From assembly GCF_030269925.1 (NCBI RefSeq), contig NC_085131.1, positions 9,967,501-10,031,500 on the forward strand: 64,000 bases of DNA, in the 5' to 3' direction. The stretch's first letter is position 1. Each line of letters starts with the position of its first letter. The notes below the pieces were generated by a model that saw only the letters and a program-made list of their open reading frames with translations, had not been told where the DNA came from and did no database searches. The DNA is from Bombyx mori (Eukaryota; Arthropoda; Insecta; Lepidoptera; Bombycidae). Of the stretch, positions 34,897 through 46,800 are shown in pieces. Both the position numbers and the translations under genes were made by a program.

Positions 34897-35529
34897 CAGT
34901 CAAAATCTGTTATAACGACATCGAAGGGACTGCTCATATTCAGTCGTAAAAACCGATAGTCGTAACAACCGGTGATGTTTAATGTGTATCGTGCAAGTAC
35001 AAACAAATCGATAGGGAATTATTGGAAAAATATATTTACATAATACGCAATTTTTCTTCAATATTAATTTGTTTTCTTTTTCTTTGCGACATTTTGAAAG
35101 TTTCACGAATAACTCCACAAAGTTTTGGTGCGTCTTGTGTATAGATAAGTAATAAACTAACTGAAGAGATATGAAGAAGCGGTCTTTGACTCTACTGCAT
35201 GCACGTGTTTTGTTTCTAAGAATTAGAAAATACCCTACACCAAACTAAATCCTATTGTTTTCTTTCCTGACTTTAATAGCCATTGAAGACAAAAGTGGAT
35301 ACCTATTCAAATTGTTTACAATACAGCTTAGCCAGTCGTTCTAACAGATCTAATTCTCCGAAATATTAGTTAAATGTGGTCGTTTTATGAGGTATGTCGT
35401 TATAAGCAATGTCGTATAAAGCAATGTTTTTAATAAGGCGGTCATATAGCATTCAGCCGGGACCTTTGTTCTAGGTTATTATAACCGGCATGTTGTTCTA
35501 ACCGATGTCGCAGTAAACGGTTTTGACTC
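34897..35529. mobile_element. Non-autonomous TIR element with TA target sites
   Basis: The left end reads cagtcaaaatctgttataacgacatc. The right end, reverse-complemented, starts gagtcaaaaccg. Each is flanked by TA (34895-34896, 35530-35531). Internal words (gttataag, gtcgtaa, ccgat) echo the ends. Such ends and TA duplication are usual for Tc1/mariner/pogo (Tigger-like) elements. No transposase frame remains. Confidence 0.6.
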
Positions 35530-35666
35530 TATTTCTAAGGTTAAGGTCTGTTAAATCGATTACCGAACGAATTTAACAAATTTTCGAATATTTCAAAATA
35601 TACAACATGGGTATATGGATTCCGGAAATGCTAGTAGTGCATAATCTGTAAAAAGCTTTGAATATT

Positions 35667-35790
35667 AACGGTAGGCTGGGACTTGGCTCTGTCCCTGGCA
35701 TTGCTGACGCTCATGAGCGACGGTAACTGGTAACCACTCACCATCAAATGAGCCGTATGCTCGTCTGCCTACAAAGGCAATAAAAAAAGT
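35667..35790 (+). mobile_element. LINE 3' tail (family B)
   Basis: It contains ggtaggctgggacttggctc, gacggtaactggtaaccact, a gtatgctcgtctgcc block and ends tacaaaggcaataaaaaaag. The family-B tail is the one compared with Bm1's 3' end in the findings. Confidence 0.65.
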
Positions 35791-35939
35791 AATAACAAAC
35801 CTAATTCTTTCATACCATTATTTAAGGAATGCATATTTCTTCGATCTTTACAGAGGATGATAACGATGACACGTTAAATCTCTTTGTTATCAATGATAGA
35901 TGATGGTTATCAAAGAACGAATGAATTACTATAAAACCT

Positions 35940-36189
35940 GGTGGTAAGATCTCTTGTGAGTCCGCGCGGGTAGGTACCACCGCCCTGCCTATTTCTGCCG
36001 TGAAGCAGTAATGCGTTTCGGTTTGAAGGGTGGGTTAGCCGTTGTAGCTATACTTGAGACCTTAGAACTTATATCTCAAGGTGGGTGGCCCATTTACGTT
36101 GTACATGTCTATGGGCTCCAGTAACCACTTAACACCAGGTGGGCTGTGAGCTCGTCCACCCATCTAAGCAATAAAAACAAAAAAAAAAT
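35940..36189 (+). repeat. Bm1 SINE, 5'-truncated
   Basis: It runs from 'ggtggtaagatctcttgtgag' to 'catctaagcaataaaaacaaaaaaa'. It is one of the least diverged truncated copies here and lies only 150 bp from a family-B LINE tail in the same orientation. Confidence 0.85.
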
Positions 36190-37120
36190 CCTTTCGTTTT
36201 AAAACTATAATATTATTGCGTTTATGTATATAAGAGACATACGACATAACCAGTGGCACCGTCGTTTAACCTTATCGAGTGGCTGGCTGCCAAGCAGGCT
36301 ATCGTTAAAGTCTCAGAGCCTGCTCGGCGCCTCATAGCAATGGCTCGATTTATTTGTTGCCAATATTTATAAGCAGACGCTTTAGGCTGTAGCTATTTAC
36401 ATCACTGTTATTCATAAATAATAATACATTTTACGTATTTATTTAAGTTATACATATTTACTATATTAAGCTCGTAGCCCTAAAACGTCAATTCTTTATT
36501 TATTTTATTTATTCATATTACACATTAACAAAACATTTTTTTCGGAATATTTCGAAAAAAGATATGAAGTGCGGTAAATGTATGGATGTACTTGTGAAAT
36601 AGCTACATTTTTTTGTACGATATAATATCCTTTAAATGGTTCTGTGCATCCACCGATTTAATGTGATCAACTGCATACGCTTTTAATATTGTTTTTAAAT
36701 TTTGATTACGAACACTCATAGTAACAATCGATTAACTTAAAATGCCTTAAAAAAAGGTAAGAAGCTGAGTGGGCACTTTTCATTTTTTTTACACTTATAT
36801 GTTTATTTATTAATTCAGCTATGCACAAAAGTGCAGCGGCAGACTTAATGCTTAAGGCATTCTTTACCAGTCAACCAAGGGCTTAGAGAGTCCTGTGGTA
36901 GGTGCACTGCTTTTTGAGAAGTAAGAAAAATAATAATAATATTATATACGTGCGTATACAAACACTCGCGCAGTAGATATACATAATGTACATAGACGTA
37001 ACATATAACGCCGTTCTATAATCATACTAATAATATAAAATTTACACATATGTCTTATATGTTTAAATACATATTCATATATAAATTATTATATAATCAT
37101 AGACACATTTATTTATTATT
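36190..37120. other. Intergenic DNA, no gene seen
   Basis: AT-rich DNA. A GC-richer patch at 36240-36350 has no convincing splice sites. Nothing else is noted. Confidence 0.5.
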
Positions 37121-37122
37121 AT

Positions 37123-37254
37123 TTTTTATTGCGTAGGTGACTGAATAGGCTCACTGGTGTTAAGTAGTTACTGGAGCCCATAGACATCTACAACGTAAAT
37201 GCCGCCACCCACCTTGAGATATGAGTTCTAAGGTCTCAGTATAGTTACAACGGC
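37123..37254 (-). repeat. Bm1 SINE, 3' third, minus strand
   Basis: Only the tail and the 'ccacccaccttgagatatgag' block remain, ending at 'gtctcagtatagttacaacgg'. Confidence 0.78.
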
Positions 37255-37794
37255 ACAGTTATGTTATAGGCAACTTATTAATATAACGCATTTATCAGAA
37301 ACGGTAAAAAATAAAAATAATAATAATAATAATAGTAGAAATATAGTATATTGCACAGAAAACATTAGAACACACTATAATTGAAATTGAGCTCTCACAA
37401 CCACGGGATTTTAGAACTGAAAGCACTACAGGATATTTTCACCAACAGCCAACAGCCAACAATGTAAAAATGTGTTTTAAATTCGTTAAAGGATTCGCTT
37501 CACATTTTTTAAATCTACCTCCACTATTAAATGCTTATTACATTTGAAGGTTACTTAATAAAACCTAACATATTATATGCCAATACATACCCGTAAAAGA
37601 ATAGAGAAAATAACCAATATGTGTACAGGCGTAGATATTAAATAAATGAAGTACTCAGTGTTTCCTGTTATATAACATAATAGTTTACAAATATAATAGA
37701 ACGATTGTCTGCTCTCCCAAGTGTAGGTACTTGTACTTAATCAATTGAGGGGATACGCGACGCGAGCGCAGTCCGTTGTGTTGTGAGTTGGCGG

Positions 37795-37800
37795 TCAGTT
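37795..37800 (+). promoter_or_regulatory. Candidate initiator (TCAGTT)
   Basis: An arthropod-type Inr (TCAGT) lies 38 bases before the ATG of the secreted-protein gene, within a locally GC-richer stretch (37745-37810) that contrasts with AT-rich flanks. No TATA box is evident. Weak evidence on its own. Confidence 0.3.
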
Positions 37801-37837
37801 CGCGATCACATAACAAACGTAGTGTTGAACAAGCGAT

Positions 37838-40800
37838 ATGGATTCAAAACTCGTGATTATTATTGTACTCGGCTCTTATTCGTACGGTACGTAGATTATT
37901 ATTGAATTAACGTTTTGCGTTTTAGTTACAATACCGTCTCGTCTATCAACCAAAAGCAATTCTAGTAGTTTCTGTATTCTATAGTAATCGATGTGAAAGA
38001 CATTGATTGTGCGGTCTATGGCCTCTTTGTTATGGATATCAATAGTGTAATAATCTTATTTAATGTGTACACAACTACTTCACTACCTTTAAGATTGATA
38101 GTATTTAGTATTTTATTTTATTAAATTCTCTTAGGCTGAGTCCTGTGAGCTCGTCTACGCATTCGGTGAAATCAACATATAACCCTTCGAAGATATTAGC
38201 AGTAGGTAGACTAAAAAAATATATTTAAATGCAAAATTATTTAGAATGTATATGTCGCAGGCAATTTGTATGATTCCGCCGTTTACAAACGGCGTCGTCA
38301 TTTTAAAAACGCTCGCCATTATGTAAAATGCCGAAGGCAAAATGTATATTGCCGTGTCACTTTATAATATGCCACAACATAACATCGACAATTCAAACGC
38401 CGTTTTCATAATGCCGCGGCAAATTGAAGTATTTAGTTCATTTTTTTACCACGCGCGCCACTGTTGATCAAAACAATAACAATGGCGTCATTTTGTGTCT
38501 CAAAAAATAACTGAAAACTGCAAATATTTCGTGTGGAGAAGACATTTTAGAAGATTTTAAAGCTTTATATTATAGTGAATTAAAAAAAATATACAATTCT
38601 CAAACGGAAGCTGTAAAAAAGCTTTGGACAAATAGTAAAATTTTTGAGGTTATCCGGCACCTAAAAAAGGCTAAGGTGGCCACAGAATCTGGTTCCCGGA
38701 GGACTCCTGCAGGTCAAAAAAATTCGAGGTTATGAGCATCAGTGAATTGGACTGCCTTATTTAAAAAGGAATAGCCTTGGCAGTCCAACCGTTCGTGTAA
38801 TACCGTTAGAAGAATATTACGATGTATTGTTAGAGATTCATAGAGGTTACGGACATGGTGGTCGAGACAAAATTCAGTATCCTGATAGATTGAATGAAGG
38901 ATTATTATTGAGAGAAAAGCGATCGATTTATTCGTATCGTTATGTCAATTTATCTGCTTTGTAACTTAAATATTATAATGCCTTGGTGTTTTTTAGTCAT
39001 GAAATGGGACATGCGCAAATAAGTAATATACATTTTTATTGTTACTTTTGTTACTTTTTATTTAAAAATAAATCAAGAAACGTTAATTTTTTAAATAATC
39101 TTCATTTACTAATTTAGGGAAATGTCTTCTAAGAATGATGAATACTTCAGACTACAAAATATGATTTTACATAAATGACCTGTTTGTTTTTATTTGAAAG
39201 TGTCATATTATCCATATAAGTTTTATTATTGTCATTTAAATTTTGTTTTGTTATTTAAATATTTTAACTAGGCCAGTACTTCAAGAGAACAAAGCACATA
39301 ATTTAGTCTTACTTGAAATCTTCATTAGTACTTGATTGCGGAAATAAAGGCTGATAATTATTATAAACTACATTTTATTATGGTCACCCTAAAACTACAA
39401 CCAATGTCGAAATTATAACAATTGAACGAGTTATCATTTTGCCTTCGGCATTTTACATACTGGCGAGCGTTTTTAAAATGACGACGCCGTTTGTAAACGG
39501 CGGAATCATACAAATTGCCTGCGACATATACATATCATTACCAAGTTTTATTTAACTAAACGAATCTAATCTAAGTTTTATAGTTTCATAGAGTTGTTTT
39601 TATTTTTAATAAATGCTACCTGCCTACTTTTAATTAGCTTTAAAAAATCATATTTTAAAAGTATTTGACATCCTTTTAAAGATTAAAAACGAACTATTGT
39701 ATTAACGATGTAACTAATTCATATTTAGCTATTATTTCGAGCATTAAAAGAGTTTTTGAGAGACTATACCACAGACGATTTTTTGAGAGAGGTATTTTTA
39801 TCGAAATTACTAGGGGAAAAGCCGGCTTGAAAAATACGTGGATTAAATTTTAATGGATTATTATTCCAGTACGTATTACATACGTGAGAACGTCACGCGC
39901 AAGTAATTCTATTGAAATACTTTTAACGAATTGTCCGTCAAAAGACAATAAAATTCATGAAGGAAAGGGCCAATTCTTTTTTTTTTCAATATAGGAAGAA
40001 TATATAATAGTCACCACGTCGTAGTGATTATTTTTGGTCATTCCGATAGAGGCACCCGTCACGTGCGGACGTGCTCATCGTCCATTCGATCGCCCGGTCT
40101 TTGTTCGCCCGGCTTTTGTTAGCCCGGCCATTGTTCGCGCGGCCTGTGTTCGTGGTACATCTGCCGACTAAGTGCTCTTTCTGGAAGTTTTTATTTGTTT
40201 TGTTTCCTTTTGTTGTTTCTGTGTTCGTGGTACATCTGCCGACAAAGTGGTTTCCTGCAAGTATTTATTTGTTTTTGTTTCTTTTCGTAATTTCTGTTTT
40301 GTTGTGATTTTTCTTTGTCCTGTAGTAATCGCGCCGCATTGCCACCTGTGTTCAATAGAACCGCTCAGGTCCGAGAAGTTGGGGCCTCGCCGCAAGGCGA
40401 GTGTTTTCAAGACCCGGGGCCGCCCCACCTGGGTACTCAGCGATCATGGACGCTGTATTCGCGGAATTCCTCCGACTTCGCCACCCACAGCTCGCCTCGG
40501 AGTTTTTGGCCTTCAAGGCCAATCACACTGCGAGCCCTCTCGAGGACTCCGCCGCGCTCGCTGCTCCTGCGTCGCCTGTACCTGCGTGCAGAGCTTCTGC
40601 ATTGAGCACCGCAGCCTCTGTCGTGCCTGCCGCTCCCGTGTCGCCTATACTGGCGAGAAAAGCTGCTGCGTCGTCCGCCGTGACCATCGTTTCAGCTGAG
40701 CGATCATCCGCGGCCTCCGTCGCGCCCTCTAAAACACCTACACTTGCTCGTAGGTCGCCTGCACCCGCCTCCTCGTGCTCCGACTCTGACTCGGACATGG

Positions 40801-43800
40801 AGGTCGACCTCGCCCCCGCCTCATCGACGGATGGATTCACCCTGGTACAGAAGGGTAAGAAGCGTGCCGCGGAGTCTCGAGCTCCCGCGGCCGCTAAAAT
40901 TAGCAAAGCCGTGAACGCGTCGCGCCCCCGCCCTCAGACTCCCGTTGCGCCCCCAGCCCGTGCCACTCCGTCGCCGCGTCCGGTGGCACAAAATAAAACC
41001 CAGACCCCTCCCCCGGTTATCCTTCAGGAGAAGGCAGCTTGGGATCGAGTTTGCCTGGCCCTTAAGGCCAAAAATATAAATTTCACGAATGCCCGTAACC
41101 TCGCGAACGGCATTCAAATTAAGGTTCAAACACCCGACGACCATAGGGCCCTCTCTTCTTACCTCCGTAAGGAGCGTATAAGTTTCCATACGTATACGCT
41201 CCAGGAGGAGCGCGAACTCCGCGTTGTAATACGCGGAATCCCTAAAGAGTTAGATGTAGAGCTCGTAAAAGCCGACCTGTTAGAACAAGGCCTACCAGTG
41301 AATTCTGTGCACCGTATGCACACTGGTCGCGGTAGGGAGCCATATAATATGGTTCTAGTCGCTCTCCAGCCTACCCCCGAGGGTAAGAAAATCTTTAACA
41401 CACAGACCGTCTGTAGGCTCTCTGGTATCGCTGTCGAAGCCCCCCATAAAAAAGGCACTCCTAGCCAGTGCCATAACTGTCAATTGTACGGGCACTCTTC
41501 CCGTAACTGTCACGCGCGCCCCCGATGTGTTAAGTGTTTGGGCGATCACGCCACGGCCCTCTGCGCTCGCGACCAAAAAACCGCGACGGAACCGCCTAGC
41601 TGCGTCCTGTGTCGAACACAGGGTCACCCCGCGAATTACCGTGGTTGCCCCCGAGCCCCTAAAATAAATCGCCGCGTCGCCCGCCAAAACCGCCTCCGAG
41701 CTTCCGGCCCAGACATCAAAGCCTCAGCACCCTCTGCGTCGCAGGCTAAGCCAGCGTTCGTTCCGGCGGCGGTGCCCAGTGTCTCGGCCTGGGCAAAACC
41801 GCTGCCGTACACGAACACGGCTACAACTCCCTCCTCCGCGATTCGTCCCGCCCCCGCGACTCGTCCCTCTCCCGCGACTTGCCCTCCGACCGCGTCCGAC
41901 AATCTCGCTTTAGCGATCGACTTCTTTCAGTCGATCAACTTTGAGCGCGTTAACGCTTTGGGCGACGCCATTCGCGCTGCCTCCACTGCACAACACTTTA
42001 TCGCCGTTGTGCAGGAATACGCCGACGTATACGCGTCATTAAATACGTACGTCCTCCCCTCACTCCGCCGGTAATCAATGGCGTATATAAGTAGAATAAA
42101 GCCCCTATCCGTAACGATAGGATTTTTTAACGCTTACGGTCTCGCAAATCAACGTGATCAGGTTTCTGACTTTTTGCGTGACCACCAAATTGATATCTTT
42201 TTAGTGCAGGAGACCCTACTTAAGCCCGCGCGCCGTGACCCTAAAATCGCGAACTATAACATGGTCAGGAACGACAGGCTCTCTGCCCGTGGTGGTGGTA
42301 CCGTCATTTACTATAGAAGAGCCCTGCATTGCGTCCCGCTCGATCCTCCCGCGCTCGCTAATATCGAAGCATCAGTGTGCCGAATCTCACTGACGGGACA
42401 CGCGCCGATCGTTATCGCGTCCGTTTATCTTCCACCGGATAAGATCGTTCTAAGCAGTGATATCGAGGCGCTGCTCGGTATGGGGAGCTCTGTCATTCTG
42501 GCGGGCGACCTAAATTGTAAACACATTAGGTGGAACTCACACACCACAACCCCGAATGGCAGGCGGCTTGACGCGTTAGTCGATGATCTCGCCTTCGATA
42601 TCGTCGCTCCGCTAACCCCGACTCACTACCCGCTAAATATCGCGCATCGCCCGGATATACTCGACATAGCGTTATTAAAAAACGTAACTCTGCGCTTACA
42701 CTCGATCGAAGTAGTTTCAGAGTTAGATTCAGACCACCGTCCCGTCGTTATGAAGCTCGGTCGCGCTCCCGATTCCGTTCCCGTCACGAGGACTGTGGTG
42801 GATTGGCACACGCTGGGCATCAGCCTGGCTGAATCTGATCCACCATCGCTCCCGTTTAACCCGGACTCTATCCCGTCTCCTCAGGATACCGCTGAAGCCA
42901 TAGACATGTTAACGTCACACATCACCTCGACATTAGATAGGTCATCGAAACAAGTTGTAGCGGAGGACTTCCTTCACCGCTTCAAATTGTCCGACGATAT
43001 TAGGGAACTCCTTAGAGCTAAGAATGCCTCGATACGCGCCTACGACAGGTATCCTACCGCGGAAAATCGTATTCGAATGCGTGCCCTACAACGCGACGTA
43101 AAGTCTCGCATCGCCGAAGTCCGAGATGCCAGATGGTCTGATTTCTTAGAAGGACTCGCGCCCTCCCAAAGGTCTTACTACCGCTTAGCTCGTACTCTCA
43201 AATCGGATACGGTAGTAACTATGCCCCCCCTCGTAGGCCCCTCAGGCCGACTCGCGGCGTTCGATGATGACGAAAAAGCAGAGCTGCTGGCCGATACATT
43301 GCAAACCCAGTGCACGCCCAGCACTCAATCCGTGGACCCTGTTCATGTAGAATTAGTAGACAGTGAGGTAGAACGCAGAGCCTCCTTGCCACCATCGGAT
43401 GCGTTACCACCCGTCACCCCGATAGAAGTTAAAGACTTGATCAAAGACCTACGTCCTCGCAAGGCTCCCGGTTCCGACTGTATATCTAACCGCGTTATTA
43501 AACTTCTACCCGTCCAACTCATCGTGATGTTGGCATCTATTTTCAATGCCGCTATGGCGAACTGTATCTTTCCCGCGGTGTGGAAAGAAGCGGACGTTAT
43601 CGGCATACATAAACCCGGTAAACCAAAAAATCATCCGACGAGCTACCGCCCGATTAGCCTCCTCATGTCTCTAGGCAAACTGTATGAGCGTCTGCTCTAC
43701 AAACGCCTCAGAGACTTCGTCTCATCCAAGGGCATTCTTATCGATGAACAATTCGGATTCCGTACAAATCACTCATGCGTTCAACAGGTGCACCGCCTCA

Positions 43801-46800
43801 CGGAGCACATTCTTGTGGGGCTTAATCGACCAAAACCGTTATACACGGGAGCTCTCTTCTTCGACGTCGCAAAAGCGTTCGACAAAGTCTGGCACAACGG
43901 TTTGATTTTCAAACTATTCAACATGGGCGTGCCGGATAGTCTCGTGCTCATCATACGGGACTTCTTGACGAACCGCTCTTTTCGATATCGAGTCGAGGGA
44001 ACCCGCTCCTCCCCACGACCTCTCACAGCTGGAGTCCCGCAAGGCTCTGTCCTCTCACCCCTCCTATTTAGCTTATTCGTCAACGATATTCCCCGGTCGC
44101 CGCCGACCCATTTAGCTTTATTCGCCGACGACACGACTGTTTACTATTCTAGTAGAAATAAGTCCCTAATCGCGAAGAAGCTTCAGAGCGCAGCCCTAGC
44201 CCTAGGACAGTGGTTCCGAAAATGGCGCATAGACATCAACCCAGCGAAAAGTACTGCGGTGCTATTTCAGAGGGGAAACTCCACACGGATTTCCTCCCGG
44301 ATTAGGAGGAGGAATCTCACACCCCCGATTACTCTCTTTAGACAACCCATACCCTGGGCCAGGAAGGTCAAGTACCTGGGCGTTACCCTGGATGCATCGA
44401 TGACATTCCGCCCGCATATAAAATCAGTCCGTGACCGTGCCGCGTTTATTCTCGGTAGACTCTACCCCATGATCTGTAAGCGGAGTAAAATGTCCCTTCG
44501 GAACAAGGTGACACTTTACAAAACTTGCATAAGGCCCGTCATGACTTACGCGAGTGTGGTGTTCGCTCACGCGGCCCGCACACACATAGACACCCTCCAA
44601 TCCCTACAATCCCGCTTTTGCAGGTTAGCTGTCGGGGCTCCGTGGTTCGTGAGGAACGTTGACCTACACGACGACCTGGGCCTCGAATCAATTCGGAAAT
44701 ACATGAAGTCAGCGTCGGAACGATACTTCGATAAGGCTATGCGTCATGATAATCGCCTTATCGTTGCCGCCGCTGACTACTCCCCGAATCCTGATCATGC
44801 AGGAGCCAGTCACCGTCGACGCCCTAGACACGTCCTTACGGATCCATCAGATCCAATAACCTTTGCATTAGATGCCTTCAGCTCTAATACTAGGGGCAGG
44901 CTTAGGGACCCCGGTAACCGTACTCGTCGAACTCGACAAAGAGGTCGACGTGCAACCTAACCCATGCATCAGCCCGCTGAGTTTCTCGCCGGATCTTCTC
45001 AGCGGGTCGCGATTCCGATCCGGTAGTAGATTCATTCGCGAAACAATTGCTCTTGAGTAGTTAGGTCTCCTTCGGAGGCGCTCGGGCAGTTGTTAGCAAA
45101 TCCCACCCCTCTTGGCTGAGCCTTTGCTCGCCCACCTGTCCTGGTGAAACTGGAAAGGCCTTCGGGCCACCAGTAAACTTTCAATCACAAAAAAAAAAAA
45201 AAAAAGATTATTTTTGGAACATTATGGAATTCCATATAGTGAAGTCCTCCTCCTTTTTGTTTCAGGATTCCAGTACGACGGTCTCCGGGGTAAGCCAATT
45301 AATAATCATGAAATCATATTTACAAACTGTTTGTTTATAGTCATCTAGACTGTTGTGAACACAAAAGCACATCACGCGAATTCAAGATGTAACACAATCA
45401 ACAAATGTCCCTATGTACATAATTATATATATCACTAAATAAATATATTGCTCGATTCTGGAAGCACACTGAGCGTATTCAAAACTAAATTAACTTCCAT
45501 AAAGACAGTGTAATGTTTATAGACAGCGGTTTGATTTTCTTTTATCAAATAGCACGAAATTTTGTACGTAACTTTACGTAATAAAACTAAATTCACTTTT
45601 TGAACTAACATAACTGACCTAAAGACAGCGTAATATTTATAGAGTGACTAGCTGACCCGGCACACTTCGTAGTGCCTCAATCGATAAAAAAAAAAGACCT
45701 AAAATTCTGTGTAGAATAAACTTAAAATAAACAAAAGGAATCCGTCTGACGGGGGACACATCAAAGGAAAAACAAAATTGTTATTTTTATTTAATGCTGA
45801 GCATTTTCATATTTATTTACCTTTTAAACCTTCTCTGGCCTTCCACAAATAATTCAAGACCAAAATTAACCAAATCGGTCCAGCCGTTCTCGAGTTTTAG
45901 CGAGACTAACGAACAGCAATTCATTTTTATATAATGCTGACCCGGCAAACATTGTTTTGCCATACATAAGATTTCTAGGGAATTTCTAGTGTAGAAATAA
46001 AAACTAACTTATTGTAAGTGTGTAAGGATGTGGTAAATGAGTGAAAGAGGTATGTAGTGCTGTGAACGATGAGGGAATATATAATAAAAATAACAAAACC
46101 TCATTCAACCACATAATACCTCATTATAACAAAAAAAATGTCCACATAAAAAAAAAATGTTAGGGGTGGACAACCCTAATCACTTAGGGGTATGAAAAAT
46201 AGATAGTAGCCGATTCTCAGGCTTACTGAATATGCATAAAAATTTTCATCAAAATCGGTCAAGCCGTTTCGGAGGAGTGTGGCAACGAAAACTGTGACAC
46301 GAGAATTTTATATATTAGATTTAATTTTCTTTTACCAATTTTTTTTTATTGCTTAATTGGGTGGACGATGTCACAGCCCACCTGGTGTTGACTCTAGCCC
46401 ATAGATAGACATTTACAACGTAAATGCGCCACCCACCTTGAGATATGAGTTCCAAGGTCTCAGTATAGTTACGACTGCCCCACCCTTCAAGCCGAAACGC
46501 ATTACTGCTTCACGGCAGAAATAGGTGGGGTGGTGGTACCTACCCGTGCGGACTCACAAGAGGTCCTACCACCAGTAAAATGTAGCAACCAATTTTGTAT
46601 ACAACGTTACGTAATGAAACTTTGTGATTATTCAGTAAAATTCGGCTGGTCAGACGCCCTGGCGGACATCGAATACTTCTACAGCATACCGCGCACCATA
46701 AAGGATGCAGAAAATGACGGTTGGCGCAGGACTGAACCACCGCCGGGACCTATTCTCGAGTTAAGGATGTACTGTCCTCCGGGAAGGGTTGTCTGCCCAC

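Larger units (their letters stand above)
40038..45205 (+). mobile_element. Full-length jockey-clade LINE, copy 2 (plus strand)
   Basis: A complete ~5.17-kb copy with poly(A) at 45189-45205 and a 12-bp target duplication gattatttttgg (40026-40037 and 45206-45217). The first seven bases (tcattcc) precede the start shared with copy 1 (gatagaggc), so they are probably untemplated nucleotides added at the 5' junction. It lies in intron 1 of the secreted-protein gene, sense orientation, ending 60 bp before exon 2. Confidence 0.92.

Noticed and set aside
40401..40445. Upstream start of LINE ORF1 in copy 2
   Set aside because: It would use GTG; the ATG at 40446 has the same relative position as the ATG at 10156 in copy 1, where the upstream start is also not ATG.
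46530..46635. N-terminal half of a 110-residue protein
   Set aside because: This part is antisense Bm1 plus intron; only 46636-46841 is an exon.
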